A DNA stretch of 7,292 bases from Syntrophomonadaceae bacterium (GCA_031265005.1 JAISDD010000124.1:1-7292); one strand, 5' to 3'. Positions 1-6,892 are shown, counted from the first letter of the stretch. The notes: a model not told the origin generated them from the sequence alone. Numbers and translations: made by a program.

Positions 1-1
1 T

Positions 2-580
2 ACGGTTACAGCGCCGATCTGCGGAGTGATAGGCAGTGTTTCCGTATCTCTGGGCGACACCGCCGGGCCGCAGAGCCCAGCGGTTTCTATAACCGATACT
101 TCCAGGCTGGAAGTGGATGTTTTGGTCAACGAAGGCGAAATAAGCTATATTCGCAAAGGAGATCAGGCTCAGGCGCTTATAGAGGCGGCGTCCGCCGAAT
201 ATTTTCCGGCGCTGGTTGATTCGGTGGGAAATGTTCCGGAGACGGGAAAAAGCGGCTATATGGTAAAGGTGTTTTTTAATAACGCGAATAACGCGGTGAA
301 ATCCGGTATGTTCGCGAAGGTATATCTTAATACTCAAAGGAAAAACGCGGCGCTGACTGTCCCTTTGAACGCGGTTCTGCAAAAGCCGGGCCGTCAGGTA
401 GTTTATGTTGTTGACGAAGAAATGCGGGCCAGAGAAACGGAAGTTACTATCGGGATTAAGAACAATGAGTACGCGGAGATTTTGTCCGGGCTGCAGGCGG
501 GGCAAGAAGTAATATATATGGGTAATTCGCTAGTCAGTGAGGGCTCTTTGGTACAAGTAGCCGCCGGAGGTGAGCGGTAA
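2..580 (+). CDS. RND efflux membrane fusion (adaptor) protein, C-terminal part
   Basis: This is the last 192 residues of an HlyD/AcrA-type periplasmic adaptor. The reading frame is already open at base 2, so the gene begins outside the window and the internal Met at base 26 is not its start. The visible part opens with TAPICGVIGSVSVSLGD, the second half of the lipoyl/barrel-sandwich hybrid domain, whose usual form is APxDGxVxxxxVxxGd. It then runs into the beta-barrel (SRLEVDVLVNEGEISYIRKG), continues through GMFAKVYLNT and the conserved VPLNAVLQ strand, and ends in the membrane-proximal domain (AEILSGLQAGQEVIYMG). These adaptors link an inner-membrane RND pump to an outer channel, or form part of the pump assembly in monoderms. 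The stop codon overlaps the start of the RND gene (TAATG), so the two are translationally coupled. The signal peptide or lipobox and the coiled-coil hairpin are not in view. Confidence 0.93.
   Translation, partial: TVTAPICGVIGSVSVSLGDTAGPQSPAVSITDTSRLEVDVLVNEGEISYIRKGDQAQALIEAASAEYFPALVDSVGNVPETGKSGYMVKVFFNNANNAVKSGMFAKVYLNTQRKNAALTVPLNAVLQKPGRQVVYVVDEEMRARETEVTIGIKNNEYAEILSGLQAGQEVIYMGNSLVSEGSLVQVAAGGER
566..573 (+). promoter_or_regulatory. Ribosome binding site of the RND transporter gene
   Basis: GGAGGTGA lies inside the last codons of the adaptor gene, 6 bases before the ATG at 580. It is close to a perfect complement of the 16S 3' end. It fixes the transporter start even though that start overlaps the upstream stop codon. 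Confidence 0.85.
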
Positions 581-3500
581 TGGGTCTCAGTAAGTTTTCC
601 GTAAGGCGGCCGGTAGCCCTTACCATAATATTAGCCATTGTTTTAATGCTGGGCGCGTTTACTTTTACTTCACTGAAAGTGGATCTGCTGCCGGATATGG
701 ACTTGCCTATCGCGGCGGTAATTACCAGTTATTCAGGCGCCGGACCCGAGGAAGTCGAGTCCCAGATTACAGACCCGCTGGAAAGTAATCTTAACGCTAT
801 AAGCAATATAGAAACCATAGAATCATATTCGACTTCCGGTTCTTCTATAGTGGTGCTCCAGTTCGGCTGGGGAACTAATATGGACACGGCTATGAACGAT
901 ATAAGAGACCGTTTGAGCCTGGCGGAGCAAATGCTGCCTGAAGCGGCGAACAAACCTATGATGCTGAAGCTGGATCCTAATATGATGCCGGTCATTCAGC
1001 TGGGCGTTTTTTCTGATAATATGTCTCTGGCTCAGTTGCAGCAGATAGCGGAAGATACCATCGAGCCACGCTTGAGGCGCATACCGGAGATTGCTTCCGT
1101 GAGCATAAACGGAGGCTTGGCGCGGGAAGTGCAGGTACAAATAGATCCGGTTAAAATGCAAAATTACGGCCTGACCATCGGCCAGGTCAGCCAGATATTG
1201 GCGGTCGAAAATTTCAACGCCTCCGGCGGAAACATCCTTGAGGGGGACAGGAAATATTTTGTAAGGAGCCTGCAACAGTTTGAAACGGTGGATGATATAA
1301 GAAATGTGGCTGTTATGGCCGCTAATGGACAATCTCTGATTTTAGCGGATTTTGCCGTTATCACAGACGGCTATAAAGACGACAATCAAATAGCCCGGGT
1401 CAACGGTATGCCTTCGGTGAGTGTCAGCTGTTCCAAGCAAAGCGACGCCAATACCGTAGCGGCTTGCGAGTCCGTAAAAGAGGAACTGGCTGAGGTCGCC
1501 GAATATTTGAAAGGCATGGGCGTGGATATTGATATCCGCGTGATAATTGACCAGTCGGATTATATAACGCAGTCTATAGCTACCACTCAGCGTATGCTGG
1601 TGGAGGGAGCCTTGTTAGCGGCGGTGGTGCTGTTTATATTTTTACGGAATTTCCGCAGCACGTTGATCGTATTTACCGCCATTCCCATATCTATTATTTC
1701 TACGTTTATTTTAATGTATTTTAACAATAATACTTTGAATATTATAACTTTGGGAGGACTGGCTTTAGGAGTAGGGCGGATGGTAGACGATTCCATAGTG
1801 GTTTATGAGAACATTTACCGCCACCGTTCTATGGGGATGAGCATGAAAGAAGCGGCCCTGAAAGGCGCCGGGCAAGTGGGGCGCGCGGTTATCGCTTCCA
1901 CCATGACTATTTTGGCGGTATTTCTGCCGATTTTATTTACGGAGGGCATAGCCGGAATACTTTTCAAACCGCTGGCTCTGACCGTCAGTTTCGCTATTCT
2001 ATGTTCACTGTTTGTTTCTCTGACGGTGATACCATTTTTAGCTTCGCGTCTTTTGAATGATAAGTCGATGGGCTTTAACGAATACGCCGGCAAAGGAAGT
2101 AAAAGGTTCAGCAGTTTTTCCGGCCGGGTAGGAAACGCTATCGACAGTTTGGGAGAAAAATACAAAACAGCTTTAAAATGGGCGCTGCGCCACAGAAAAT
2201 CAGTAGTAATAATTACGAGCGCCGCCATGATAGTTTCTTTAGCTTTTGTGCCTTTGATAGGGGCGGAGTTTATGCCGGCGATGGATTCCGGCCAGATATC
2301 CATAGATATATCCGGCGATAAGGGCAGTAAACTGGAAAATACCGACGCTATTGTCATACAGATAGAAGAACGCCTGCGTCAAGTAGCGGAAGTGGACACT
2401 ATTTTTACCAGTGTGGGCGGAGGCGGAAATAGTTTTTTCAGTTCGGAAACGCAGGGGGACACCGCTTCGGTTTCGCTGCAACTGGTAAAATCTTCTGAAC
2501 GCTCCCGTGGCGTGAACGCGGTGGCGGAGGATATACGCAACAGAATAGCGGGGATAGCGGGAACTAAAATTACGGTAGCCGTTACTGACAGCAGTTTAGG
2601 AGGAGGTTTTTCCGGCGGCGCGCCAGTCAATTTGCAAATCAACGGCGATGATTTAGGACAACTGACCTTATTGGCGGAGCAGGTGACCGAGCTAGTCCGT
2701 TCCGTACCCGGGACCAGAGAGGTCAGTTCCAGCTTGCAGGATGGAACCCCGGAAGTGCAGATTCATGTTTTGCGGGAACGGGCGTCCTATTTGGGGCTTA
2801 CTCCTATACAGGTATCCACGGAGGTCAGGAATGCCCTGCAAGGTACGATAGCCAGCCGTTACCGCGTCGGCGGGGATGAAATAGACATCCGGGTCAAATA
2901 TGTTCCCGGAAGCTTTAATGACCTGGAGGCTTTGAAAAACCTGAATATACGCACGGGCACGGGGAACCTGGTTCCTTTATACCAAGTCGCTGATATTAAT
3001 ATGGTTTCGGGGCCTACTCAGATATCCAGGGTGGATCAGGTGCGGCAGGCTCAAGTCGACGCGTATTTGCTGAACCGGGACCTGCAGTCGGTCATCGGTG
3101 ATATTCAATTAAAATTAAATGAGCTCGTTCTGCCTAGCGGGTATGAAGTGAAATTCGCCGGCGCGCAGGAAGATATGATGGAGAGCTTTCAAAGCCTGGC
3201 CATCGCTTTATTGATGGCGCTCATTCTAGTTTATGGAGTTATGGCGGTGCAGTATGAGTCCTTTTTTGTTCCGTTTATAATCATGTTTTCGGTGCCTACC
3301 TCCATAGTCGGCGTGATAATAGGGCTGGTAATATCTGGCAGCAGTTTCAGCGTTCCGGCGTTTATAGGTATTATTATGCTGGTGGGGATAGTGGTGTCTA
3401 ACGCGATCATTTTCATAGATTATTTGCAGCAAATGCGGGCGGAAGGCATGGAACGCGATGAAGCTATTTTAGAAACGGGGCGCATCAGGCTGCGGCCTAT

Positions 3501-3843
3501 TTTAATGACAGCCCTGGCTACTATTTTCGCTATGCTGCCTCTGTCTTTGGGAATTGGGGAAGGCAGCGAGGCCAGCGCCCCCATAGGAATTGTTATTATC
3601 GGCGGACTGACGGGCTCAACCTTTTTTACCCTGCTGCTGGTGCCGGTCATGTACAGTGTGTTCGATGATTTACGCAATAAATTCGGGGCGAAAAACAAAT
3701 TGGCCGCGGTTGCTGGCGGAGCGGCAGAGCAGGAAATTTTTTATGCCGGAGGTGAGAGCGAGGAAAAAACTGATACGGATGAGTTTGCGAAAAGCCGGAA
3801 AGAAACGGATTCTAAAGAAGTGATCGATGAAGACGACGATTAA
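580..3843 (+). CDS. RND-family efflux transporter (AcrB/HAE1-type, SwrC-like)
   Basis: This is a complete 1087-residue proton-driven multidrug/hydrophobe exporter of the cytoplasmic membrane. The fold is the usual duplicated RND one: TM1 at about 12-30, a first large extracytoplasmic porter loop at about 31-335, TM2-6 at about 337-490, TM7 at about 540-560, a second loop at about 561-868, and TM8-12 at about 870-1026. Family signatures include the N-terminal FSVRRPVA, LLPDMDLP, GAGPEEVE, the TM4 motif GVGRMVDDSIVVYENIYRH (Asp403/Asp404, the proton-relay pair) and TM10 GIVVSNAIIFIDY. The Lys usual in AcrB TM10 is Ser940 here; many non-AcrB HAE1 members have Asn there. A hydrophilic, acidic tail of about 55 residues follows TM12 and ends in EDDD. 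The start is set by GGAGGTGA 6 bases upstream. Family assignment is strong; the substrate cannot be told from sequence. Confidence 0.96.
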   Translation: MGLSKFSVRRPVALTIILAIVLMLGAFTFTSLKVDLLPDMDLPIAAVITSYSGAGPEEVESQITDPLESNLNAISNIETIESYSTSGSSIVVLQFGWGTNMDTAMNDIRDRLSLAEQMLPEAANKPMMLKLDPNMMPVIQLGVFSDNMSLAQLQQIAEDTIEPRLRRIPEIASVSINGGLAREVQVQIDPVKMQNYGLTIGQVSQILAVENFNASGGNILEGDRKYFVRSLQQFETVDDIRNVAVMAANGQSLILADFAVITDGYKDDNQIARVNGMPSVSVSCSKQSDANTVAACESVKEELAEVAEYLKGMGVDIDIRVIIDQSDYITQSIATTQRMLVEGALLAAVVLFIFLRNFRSTLIVFTAIPISIISTFILMYFNNNTLNIITLGGLALGVGRMVDDSIVVYENIYRHRSMGMSMKEAALKGAGQVGRAVIASTMTILAVFLPILFTEGIAGILFKPLALTVSFAILCSLFVSLTVIPFLASRLLNDKSMGFNEYAGKGSKRFSSFSGRVGNAIDSLGEKYKTALKWALRHRKSVVIITSAAMIVSLAFVPLIGAEFMPAMDSGQISIDISGDKGSKLENTDAIVIQIEERLRQVAEVDTIFTSVGGGGNSFFSSETQGDTASVSLQLVKSSERSRGVNAVAEDIRNRIAGIAGTKITVAVTDSSLGGGFSGGAPVNLQINGDDLGQLTLLAEQVTELVRSVPGTREVSSSLQDGTPEVQIHVLRERASYLGLTPIQVSTEVRNALQGTIASRYRVGGDEIDIRVKYVPGSFNDLEALKNLNIRTGTGNLVPLYQVADINMVSGPTQISRVDQVRQAQVDAYLLNRDLQSVIGDIQLKLNELVLPSGYEVKFAGAQEDMMESFQSLAIALLMALILVYGVMAVQYESFFVPFIIMFSVPTSIVGVIIGLVISGSSFSVPAFIGIIMLVGIVVSNAIIFIDYLQQMRAEGMERDEAILETGRIRLRPILMTALATIFAMLPLSLGIGEGSEASAPIGIVIIGGLTGSTFFTLLLVPVMYSVFDDLRNKFGAKNKLAAVAGGAAEQEIFYAGGESEEKTDTDEFAKSRKETDSKEVIDEDDD

Positions 3844-3850
3844 AGAGGTG
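3844..3850 (+). promoter_or_regulatory. Ribosome binding site that sets the TetR start
   Basis: AGAGGTG sits directly after the RND stop (TAA, 3841-3843) and 6 bases before the ATG at 3857. An earlier in-frame ATG at 3827 would overlap the RND gene by 17 bases and shows no comparable site, so 3857 is preferred. Confidence 0.75.
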
Positions 3851-3856
3851 AGAATC

Positions 3857-4471
3857 ATGAAAAAACCTAAAGAAGGCAAAAGACAGCAGATCATCGCGGC
3901 CGCCGTGAAAATATTTTCCCAGAACGGCTACCATAACACTAAGATGGAAGAAATAGCTGCCGAGGCTGAAATAGGCAAAGGAACCATTTATGAATATTTC
4001 TCTAGTAAAATTAGTCTTTTTCAATCCGTGATCGAAGACGGCTTGAAATATTATCACGCAAAGTTCGATGCAGATAAAATGAAAATACTGCCTTTTGATG
4101 AATATATAAAAGTCTTGATGGAAGCGCATATAAAATTTTATTTGGCCAATAAGGAGCTGACCAGAATGCTGTTTCTGGAAAAGGAAGCTCCTGATAAAGA
4201 ATTGCTGGAATGGGCGATCGAAGTTCACAGCACCAGAGTAGAAATTATAAAGGAACGAATTCTCAAAAGTATCGAACGGCGGGAGATTCGTTCCCTGGAC
4301 CCGTCGATATTGAGCTATGTTATCCAAGCGACCATAGCGTCTTTTTGTGTTCCGATCATTGTGGAAGATAAGAGTCTGGACCCGCAATATTACGCGGAAA
4401 GATACAGCGATATTATAATGAACGGCATAAGGTATAAAGAAGCGGAAATGCCGCGGGGGGGGGGTGTATAG
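3857..4471 (+). CDS. TetR/AcrR-family transcriptional regulator
   Basis: This 204-residue DNA-binding repressor-type protein has the normal TetR length. The N-terminal domain is clear: RQQIIAAAVKIFSQNGYHNT (about 9-28), the helix-turn-helix TKMEEIAAEAEIGKGTIYEYF (about 28-48), then SSKISLFQSVI. The rest (about 60-195) is the helical ligand-binding and dimerisation domain, which is variable across the family, so the inducer cannot be predicted. It starts 13 bases after the RND stop and is almost certainly cotranscribed with the adaptor and pump. By family precedent it probably represses that operon in response to a pump substrate. No operator can be assigned because the operon promoter lies left of the window. 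The last codons (PRGGGV) are encoded by a run of ten G, so the exact C-terminus is uncertain or variable. An upstream ATG at 3827 would add ten residues but is less likely. Confidence 0.93.
   Translation: MKKPKEGKRQQIIAAAVKIFSQNGYHNTKMEEIAAEAEIGKGTIYEYFSSKISLFQSVIEDGLKYYHAKFDADKMKILPFDEYIKVLMEAHIKFYLANKELTRMLFLEKEAPDKELLEWAIEVHSTRVEIIKERILKSIERREIRSLDPSILSYVIQATIASFCVPIIVEDKSLDPQYYAERYSDIIMNGIRYKEAEMPRGGGV
4455..4464 (+). repeat. Homopolymer of ten G at the end of the TetR gene
   Basis: Ten consecutive G encode part of the final PRGGGV before the TAG stop. One G fewer would carry translation to TGA at 4506-4508 (about 216 residues, new tail VYSPFFDFAAAVCC). One G more would carry it to TAA at 4534-4536 (about 226 residues). 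No other run of this kind occurs in the window. It could be a slippage (phase-variable) tract or simply a sequencing/assembly length error. Confidence 0.9.
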
Positions 4472-4636
4472 CCCTTTCTTTGACTTTGCGGCAGCGGTGT
4501 GCTGCTGAGCATAGGGGAGCTGAAATTTATAAATAAGGCGCCTGGTTACTTTTTTTATGGCAGTCCCCGCCGCCTCAGAAAGTAAATAGCGGGACGGGTC
4601 AGTTCGCGCATTTTGACGAAATTTACGATAAATGCT

Positions 4637-4665
4637 TTGACTTCTATCTAGGAATATATTACTAT
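4637..4665 (+). promoter_or_regulatory. Candidate sigma-A/sigma-70 promoter for wecB
   Basis: A -35 hexamer TTGACT (4637-4642) and a -10 hexamer TACTAT (4660-4665) are separated by exactly 17 bases in an AT-rich stretch. Transcription would start near 4672, giving a leader of about 115 bases before wecB. The -35 matches consensus in 5 of 6 positions and the -10 in 4 of 6. It lies inside the unexplained open frame at 4537-4752, so one of the two readings may be chance. Confidence 0.45.
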
Positions 4666-4722
4666 TTAAAAATAGGCATTAAAGCCTTTATGAAAAGGAC
4701 CTTTCGTTTTTTATACGGGACA

Positions 4723-4745
4723 GGCGTCTGTTTTCAGAAGACGCC
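4723..4745 (+). other. Inverted repeat (hairpin) in the wecB leader
   Basis: GGCGTCT (4723-4729) and AGACGCC (4739-4745) form a perfect 7-bp stem with a 9-base loop. No T-run follows on the + strand, so it is not an intrinsic terminator as it stands. It would lie in the wecB mRNA leader if the promoter at 4637-4665 is used. An RNA structural role or a protein-binding dyad are both possible; chance is not excluded. Confidence 0.4.
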
Positions 4746-4787
4746 GCGATAAAAAAGGTATGGAAAGAGTTATATTCGGAAGGATGA

Positions 4788-5924
4788 ATGATTGTGCGTT
4801 TAGGAAAGGTAATGGCGGTTTTCGGTACCAGGCCGGAAGCGATAAAAATGGCGCCGGTAGTCCGTAAGTTAAAAGAGCGGGAGGATATCGAAACGCTGGT
4901 AGCCGTGACGGCGCAGCACAGGGAAATGCTGGATCAGGCGCTCAGCCTGTTTGAGATTAAACCGGATTATGATCTTGATTTAATGAGGGCCGGACAGGAT
5001 CTATTCAGTATTACCTGCGGAGTGTTGAGCGGTTTGCAGGAGATATTAAAAAAAGAAGAGCCGGATTTGTTACTGGTTCACGGAGACACTACCACGACTT
5101 TTGCGGCGGCTTTAGCCGCTTTTTATCTGCACATTCCGGTGGGGCATGTGGAGGCGGGCCTGCGCACCCGCAACAAATATTCTCCTTTTCCGGAAGAGAT
5201 GAACAGGACCCTCACCGGAAGCATAGCTGATTTGCATTTTGCGCCCACCGATAAGGCCAGCGATAATCTTATCGCGGAAGCCGTCGCTTTATATAAGATT
5301 TGGGTTACCGGAAATACTGTTATCGACGCTTTATTGCACACGGTCAGGGATGGTTACGTCTTTGGACCGGAATTCAGTAAAGTCGATTTTAACAAACGCT
5401 TGCTGGTAGTCACTACTCACCGGCGTGAAAACTGGGGGGAAAAGATGCGTCAAATTTATAGAGCTTTGATTGATTTGACCGAAGAATTTACCGATATAGA
5501 AGTGATTTTCCCTGTGCATAAAAATCCCGCCGTAAGAGAAATAGCTTACGAAATGCTGGGCGAACGGGCCGGTTTTCATTTAACTGAACCATTGGATTAC
5601 GAACCTTTTGCCAATTTGCTCCAAGCTTCATATTTGATTTTGACTGATTCCGGAGGGTTACAGGAGGAAGCGCCTTCTCTAGGCAAACCGGTTTTGGTTT
5701 TACGGGACACGACGGAAAGACCGGAAGCTATAGAGGCGGGAACCGTGAAATTGGTGGGGACGGTATATGACCATATTTATAAAGAAGCTAAACTTTTGCT
5801 TAGCGACGAAAGCGAATATAATAAGATGGCGCGGGCGGTAAATCCCTATGGAGACGGTAAGGCGGCGGAGCGGATCGTGAATATTATCGCTGATTTTTTA
5901 TATGTGCGTAAAGGGGCGCAATAA
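4788..5924 (+). CDS. wecB: UDP-N-acetylglucosamine 2-epimerase (non-hydrolysing)
   Basis: This cytoplasmic enzyme interconverts UDP-GlcNAc and UDP-ManNAc, the donor for ManNAc-containing surface polymers such as teichoic-acid linkage units, capsule or enterobacterial common antigen; it is called MnaA in Gram-positives. At 378 residues it has full family length. Signatures run in order: FGTRPEAIKMAP (12-23), TAQHREML (41-48), HGDTTTT with Asp100, GHVEAGLRT with Glu122, PFPEEMNR with Glu136, VTGNTVIDAL (173-182), TTHRREN with His211, FPVHKNP (241-247), and the nucleotide-binding SGGLQEEAPSLGKPVLVLRDTTERPEA (about 288-314). The acidic and His residues match by motif the catalytic set described for E. 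coli WecB. AAGGA precedes ATG 4788 by only three bases; GTG 4794, nine bases after it, is an alternative start removing two residues. No glycosyltransferase or dehydrogenase partner is in view, so the polymer served is unknown. Confidence 0.96.
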   Translation: MIVRLGKVMAVFGTRPEAIKMAPVVRKLKEREDIETLVAVTAQHREMLDQALSLFEIKPDYDLDLMRAGQDLFSITCGVLSGLQEILKKEEPDLLLVHGDTTTTFAAALAAFYLHIPVGHVEAGLRTRNKYSPFPEEMNRTLTGSIADLHFAPTDKASDNLIAEAVALYKIWVTGNTVIDALLHTVRDGYVFGPEFSKVDFNKRLLVVTTHRRENWGEKMRQIYRALIDLTEEFTDIEVIFPVHKNPAVREIAYEMLGERAGFHLTEPLDYEPFANLLQASYLILTDSGGLQEEAPSLGKPVLVLRDTTERPEAIEAGTVKLVGTVYDHIYKEAKLLLSDESEYNKMARAVNPYGDGKAAERIVNIIADFLYVRKGAQ

Positions 5925-5949
5925 TAAATTTAATAAATTAATAAAATAA
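5920..5949. repeat. A/T-only tract with tandem 9-mers at the wecB stop
   Basis: Thirty bases contain no G or C. They include TAATAAATT twice in tandem (5922-5930 and 5931-5939) followed by a degenerate third copy. The wecB stop codon is the start of the first copy. It may act as a curved or easily melted region, or as an UP-like element for whatever promoter serves the next gene, but no good hexamer pair follows it. Confidence 0.6.
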
Positions 5950-6056
5950 CCATTTCTCAGGCACAATACTAAAGTAAACTTCGCGGATGTTATTGGTTTC
6001 CCAAATTAGGCGGAGTTTTGGCGCTCAATAAATAGGGGGAAGGATGAGATCTGGTT

Positions 6057-6773
6057 ATGAACGATTATATTCAGGCGTTTTTTCAGACGGCGGCCGCTTT
6101 TGCGGGTTTGTTCGTTTACGCGCGGATTTTGGGAAAGCAGCAGATGAGCCAGCTGACTTTTTATGATTATGTAGCGGGCATAACTTTGGGGGAAATAGGC
6201 GCGGCTATAGCTTTGGACGAAGGCAAAAAGGTACTGTTGTATTTATGGATTTTGACCTGTTTTTTTATTTTGACTTATTTAACCGGCTGGATAACGGTCA
6301 AAAGTCGCCCTTTGAGAAAAGTTATAGAGGGAGAGCCGGTGATTTTGATTCACAATGGAAAAATATTAGAGCATAATATGAAGAAAGCCCGCTATAATAT
6401 CGACGATCTTATGATGCAGCTGAGAGGAAAAGATTGTTTCGATATAAAGGATGTTGAATTCGCCCTCGCGGAAATTGACGGTTCTTTGACGGTGTTGAAA
6501 AAATCGCAGTTCAGGCCGGTTACTCCGGCTGATTTACAGGTTGATACGCAATATGAAGGTATTTCCGCGGAGATAATCATAGATGGGAAAATAATATACC
6601 GCAACCTTAAACAGAACGATCTGGATGAAAAATGGCTGTTTGAGCAATTGAAGAATAAGGGATTTAACGATACCAAGAGTATTAGTTACGCTGCTTTGGA
6701 CGCCGATAAAAACTTATATATTGACGAATATAAGGATAAACTGGGCGGCGATACCATAGAGGTGGATGATTGA
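6057..6773 (+). CDS. DUF421/YetF-family membrane protein
   Basis: This 238-residue inner-membrane protein of the YetF (DUF421) family has no established enzymatic activity. It starts with three hydrophobic segments at about 5-22, 36-53 and 58-79. The family signature YARILGKQQMSQLTFYDYVAGITLGEIGA spans 21-49 (loop plus TM2). The remaining residues, about 83-238, are a soluble, probably cytoplasmic domain with PVILIHNGKI (94-103), ARYNIDDLMMQLR (111-123) and the C-terminal half around IDGKIIYRNLKQNDL. Family members are widespread in spore-forming Firmicutes, and some Bacillus homologues have been tied to spore properties; nothing here proves that role. The nearest upstream in-frame codon that could initiate is CTG 6051, with an in-frame stop at 6045, so ATG 6057 is chosen. 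The purine-rich AGGGGGAAGGATGAG ends 8 bases before it. Gaps of over 130 bases on both sides suggest it is transcribed alone. Confidence 0.92.
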   Translation: MNDYIQAFFQTAAAFAGLFVYARILGKQQMSQLTFYDYVAGITLGEIGAAIALDEGKKVLLYLWILTCFFILTYLTGWITVKSRPLRKVIEGEPVILIHNGKILEHNMKKARYNIDDLMMQLRGKDCFDIKDVEFALAEIDGSLTVLKKSQFRPVTPADLQVDTQYEGISAEIIIDGKIIYRNLKQNDLDEKWLFEQLKNKGFNDTKSISYAALDADKNLYIDEYKDKLGGDTIEVDD

Positions 6774-6809
6774 TACGGAAAGATGACGAAAGGCGCTAAG
6801 TTTTTAAGG

Positions 6810-6831
6810 ATAAATTTCTTGTTAAATTTAT
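6810..6831. promoter_or_regulatory. Perfect AT-rich dyad upstream of degS, possible operator
   Basis: ATAAATTT (6810-6817) and AAATTTAT (6824-6831) are exact reverse complements separated by six bases. The element lies 77-98 bases before the degS ATG and overlaps a weak -35-like TTGTTA. An 8-6-8 dyad fits the geometry of a dimeric regulator site. AT-only stems also occur by chance in AT-rich spacers, so the binding role is inferred. Confidence 0.4.
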
Positions 6832-6848
6832 AGGCGTTATGTTAAAGT
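6819..6848 (+). promoter_or_regulatory. Weak promoter candidate for degS
   Basis: TTGTTA (6819-6824) and TAAAGT (6843-6848), spaced by 18 bases, each match consensus in 4 of 6 positions. An alternative -10, TAATAT (6862-6867), has no good -35 at the right distance. A promoter is expected because 134 bases separate degS from the preceding gene, but neither candidate is strong. Confidence 0.22.
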
Positions 6849-6892
6849 AAATGTATGCCTGTAATATGACTTAAGTCTTAGAGCTATTGTTT

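Larger units (their letters stand above)
4472..4787. other. 316-base gap between tetR and wecB, no confident gene
   Basis: The left half has a short G/C hairpin just after the tetR stop (arms 4489-4495 and 4501-4507) but no following T-run, so it is not a convincing terminator. The right half holds a likely promoter, a small inverted repeat and the start region of wecB. A + frame is free of stops from 4537 to 4752 but has no ATG, GTG or TTG until ATG 4690. That ATG would give only a 20-residue basic peptide (MKRTFRFLYGTGVCFQKTPR) and lacks a good ribosome binding site. I do not recognise the encoded sequence. Confidence 0.6.

Noticed and set aside
823..2642. Several antisense frames inside the RND gene
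   Set aside because: They are all opposite a continuous, motif-complete RND transporter; none has recognisable domains.
3827..3856. Longer TetR with start at ATG 3827
   Set aside because: It would overlap the RND gene, adds ten residues unlike a TetR N-terminus, and lacks a ribosome binding site, whereas ATG 3857 has AGAGGTG at ideal spacing.
3812..4387. Long antisense reading frame across tetR
   Set aside because: It is a composition shadow of the well-supported TetR gene. Its translation is rich in His, Phe and Tyr without any family pattern, and it has no ribosome binding site.
4489..4507. Stem (CGGCAGC/GCTGCTG, one G-U pair) just after tetR as a terminator
   Set aside because: No T-run follows it; the nearest T-run (4551-4556) is over 40 bases away. 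It is kept only as a weak hairpin.
4760..4787. ATG 4760 and ATG 4784 as alternative starts before wecB
   Set aside because: Both are out of frame with the epimerase, which has all its motifs from ATG 4788 onward.
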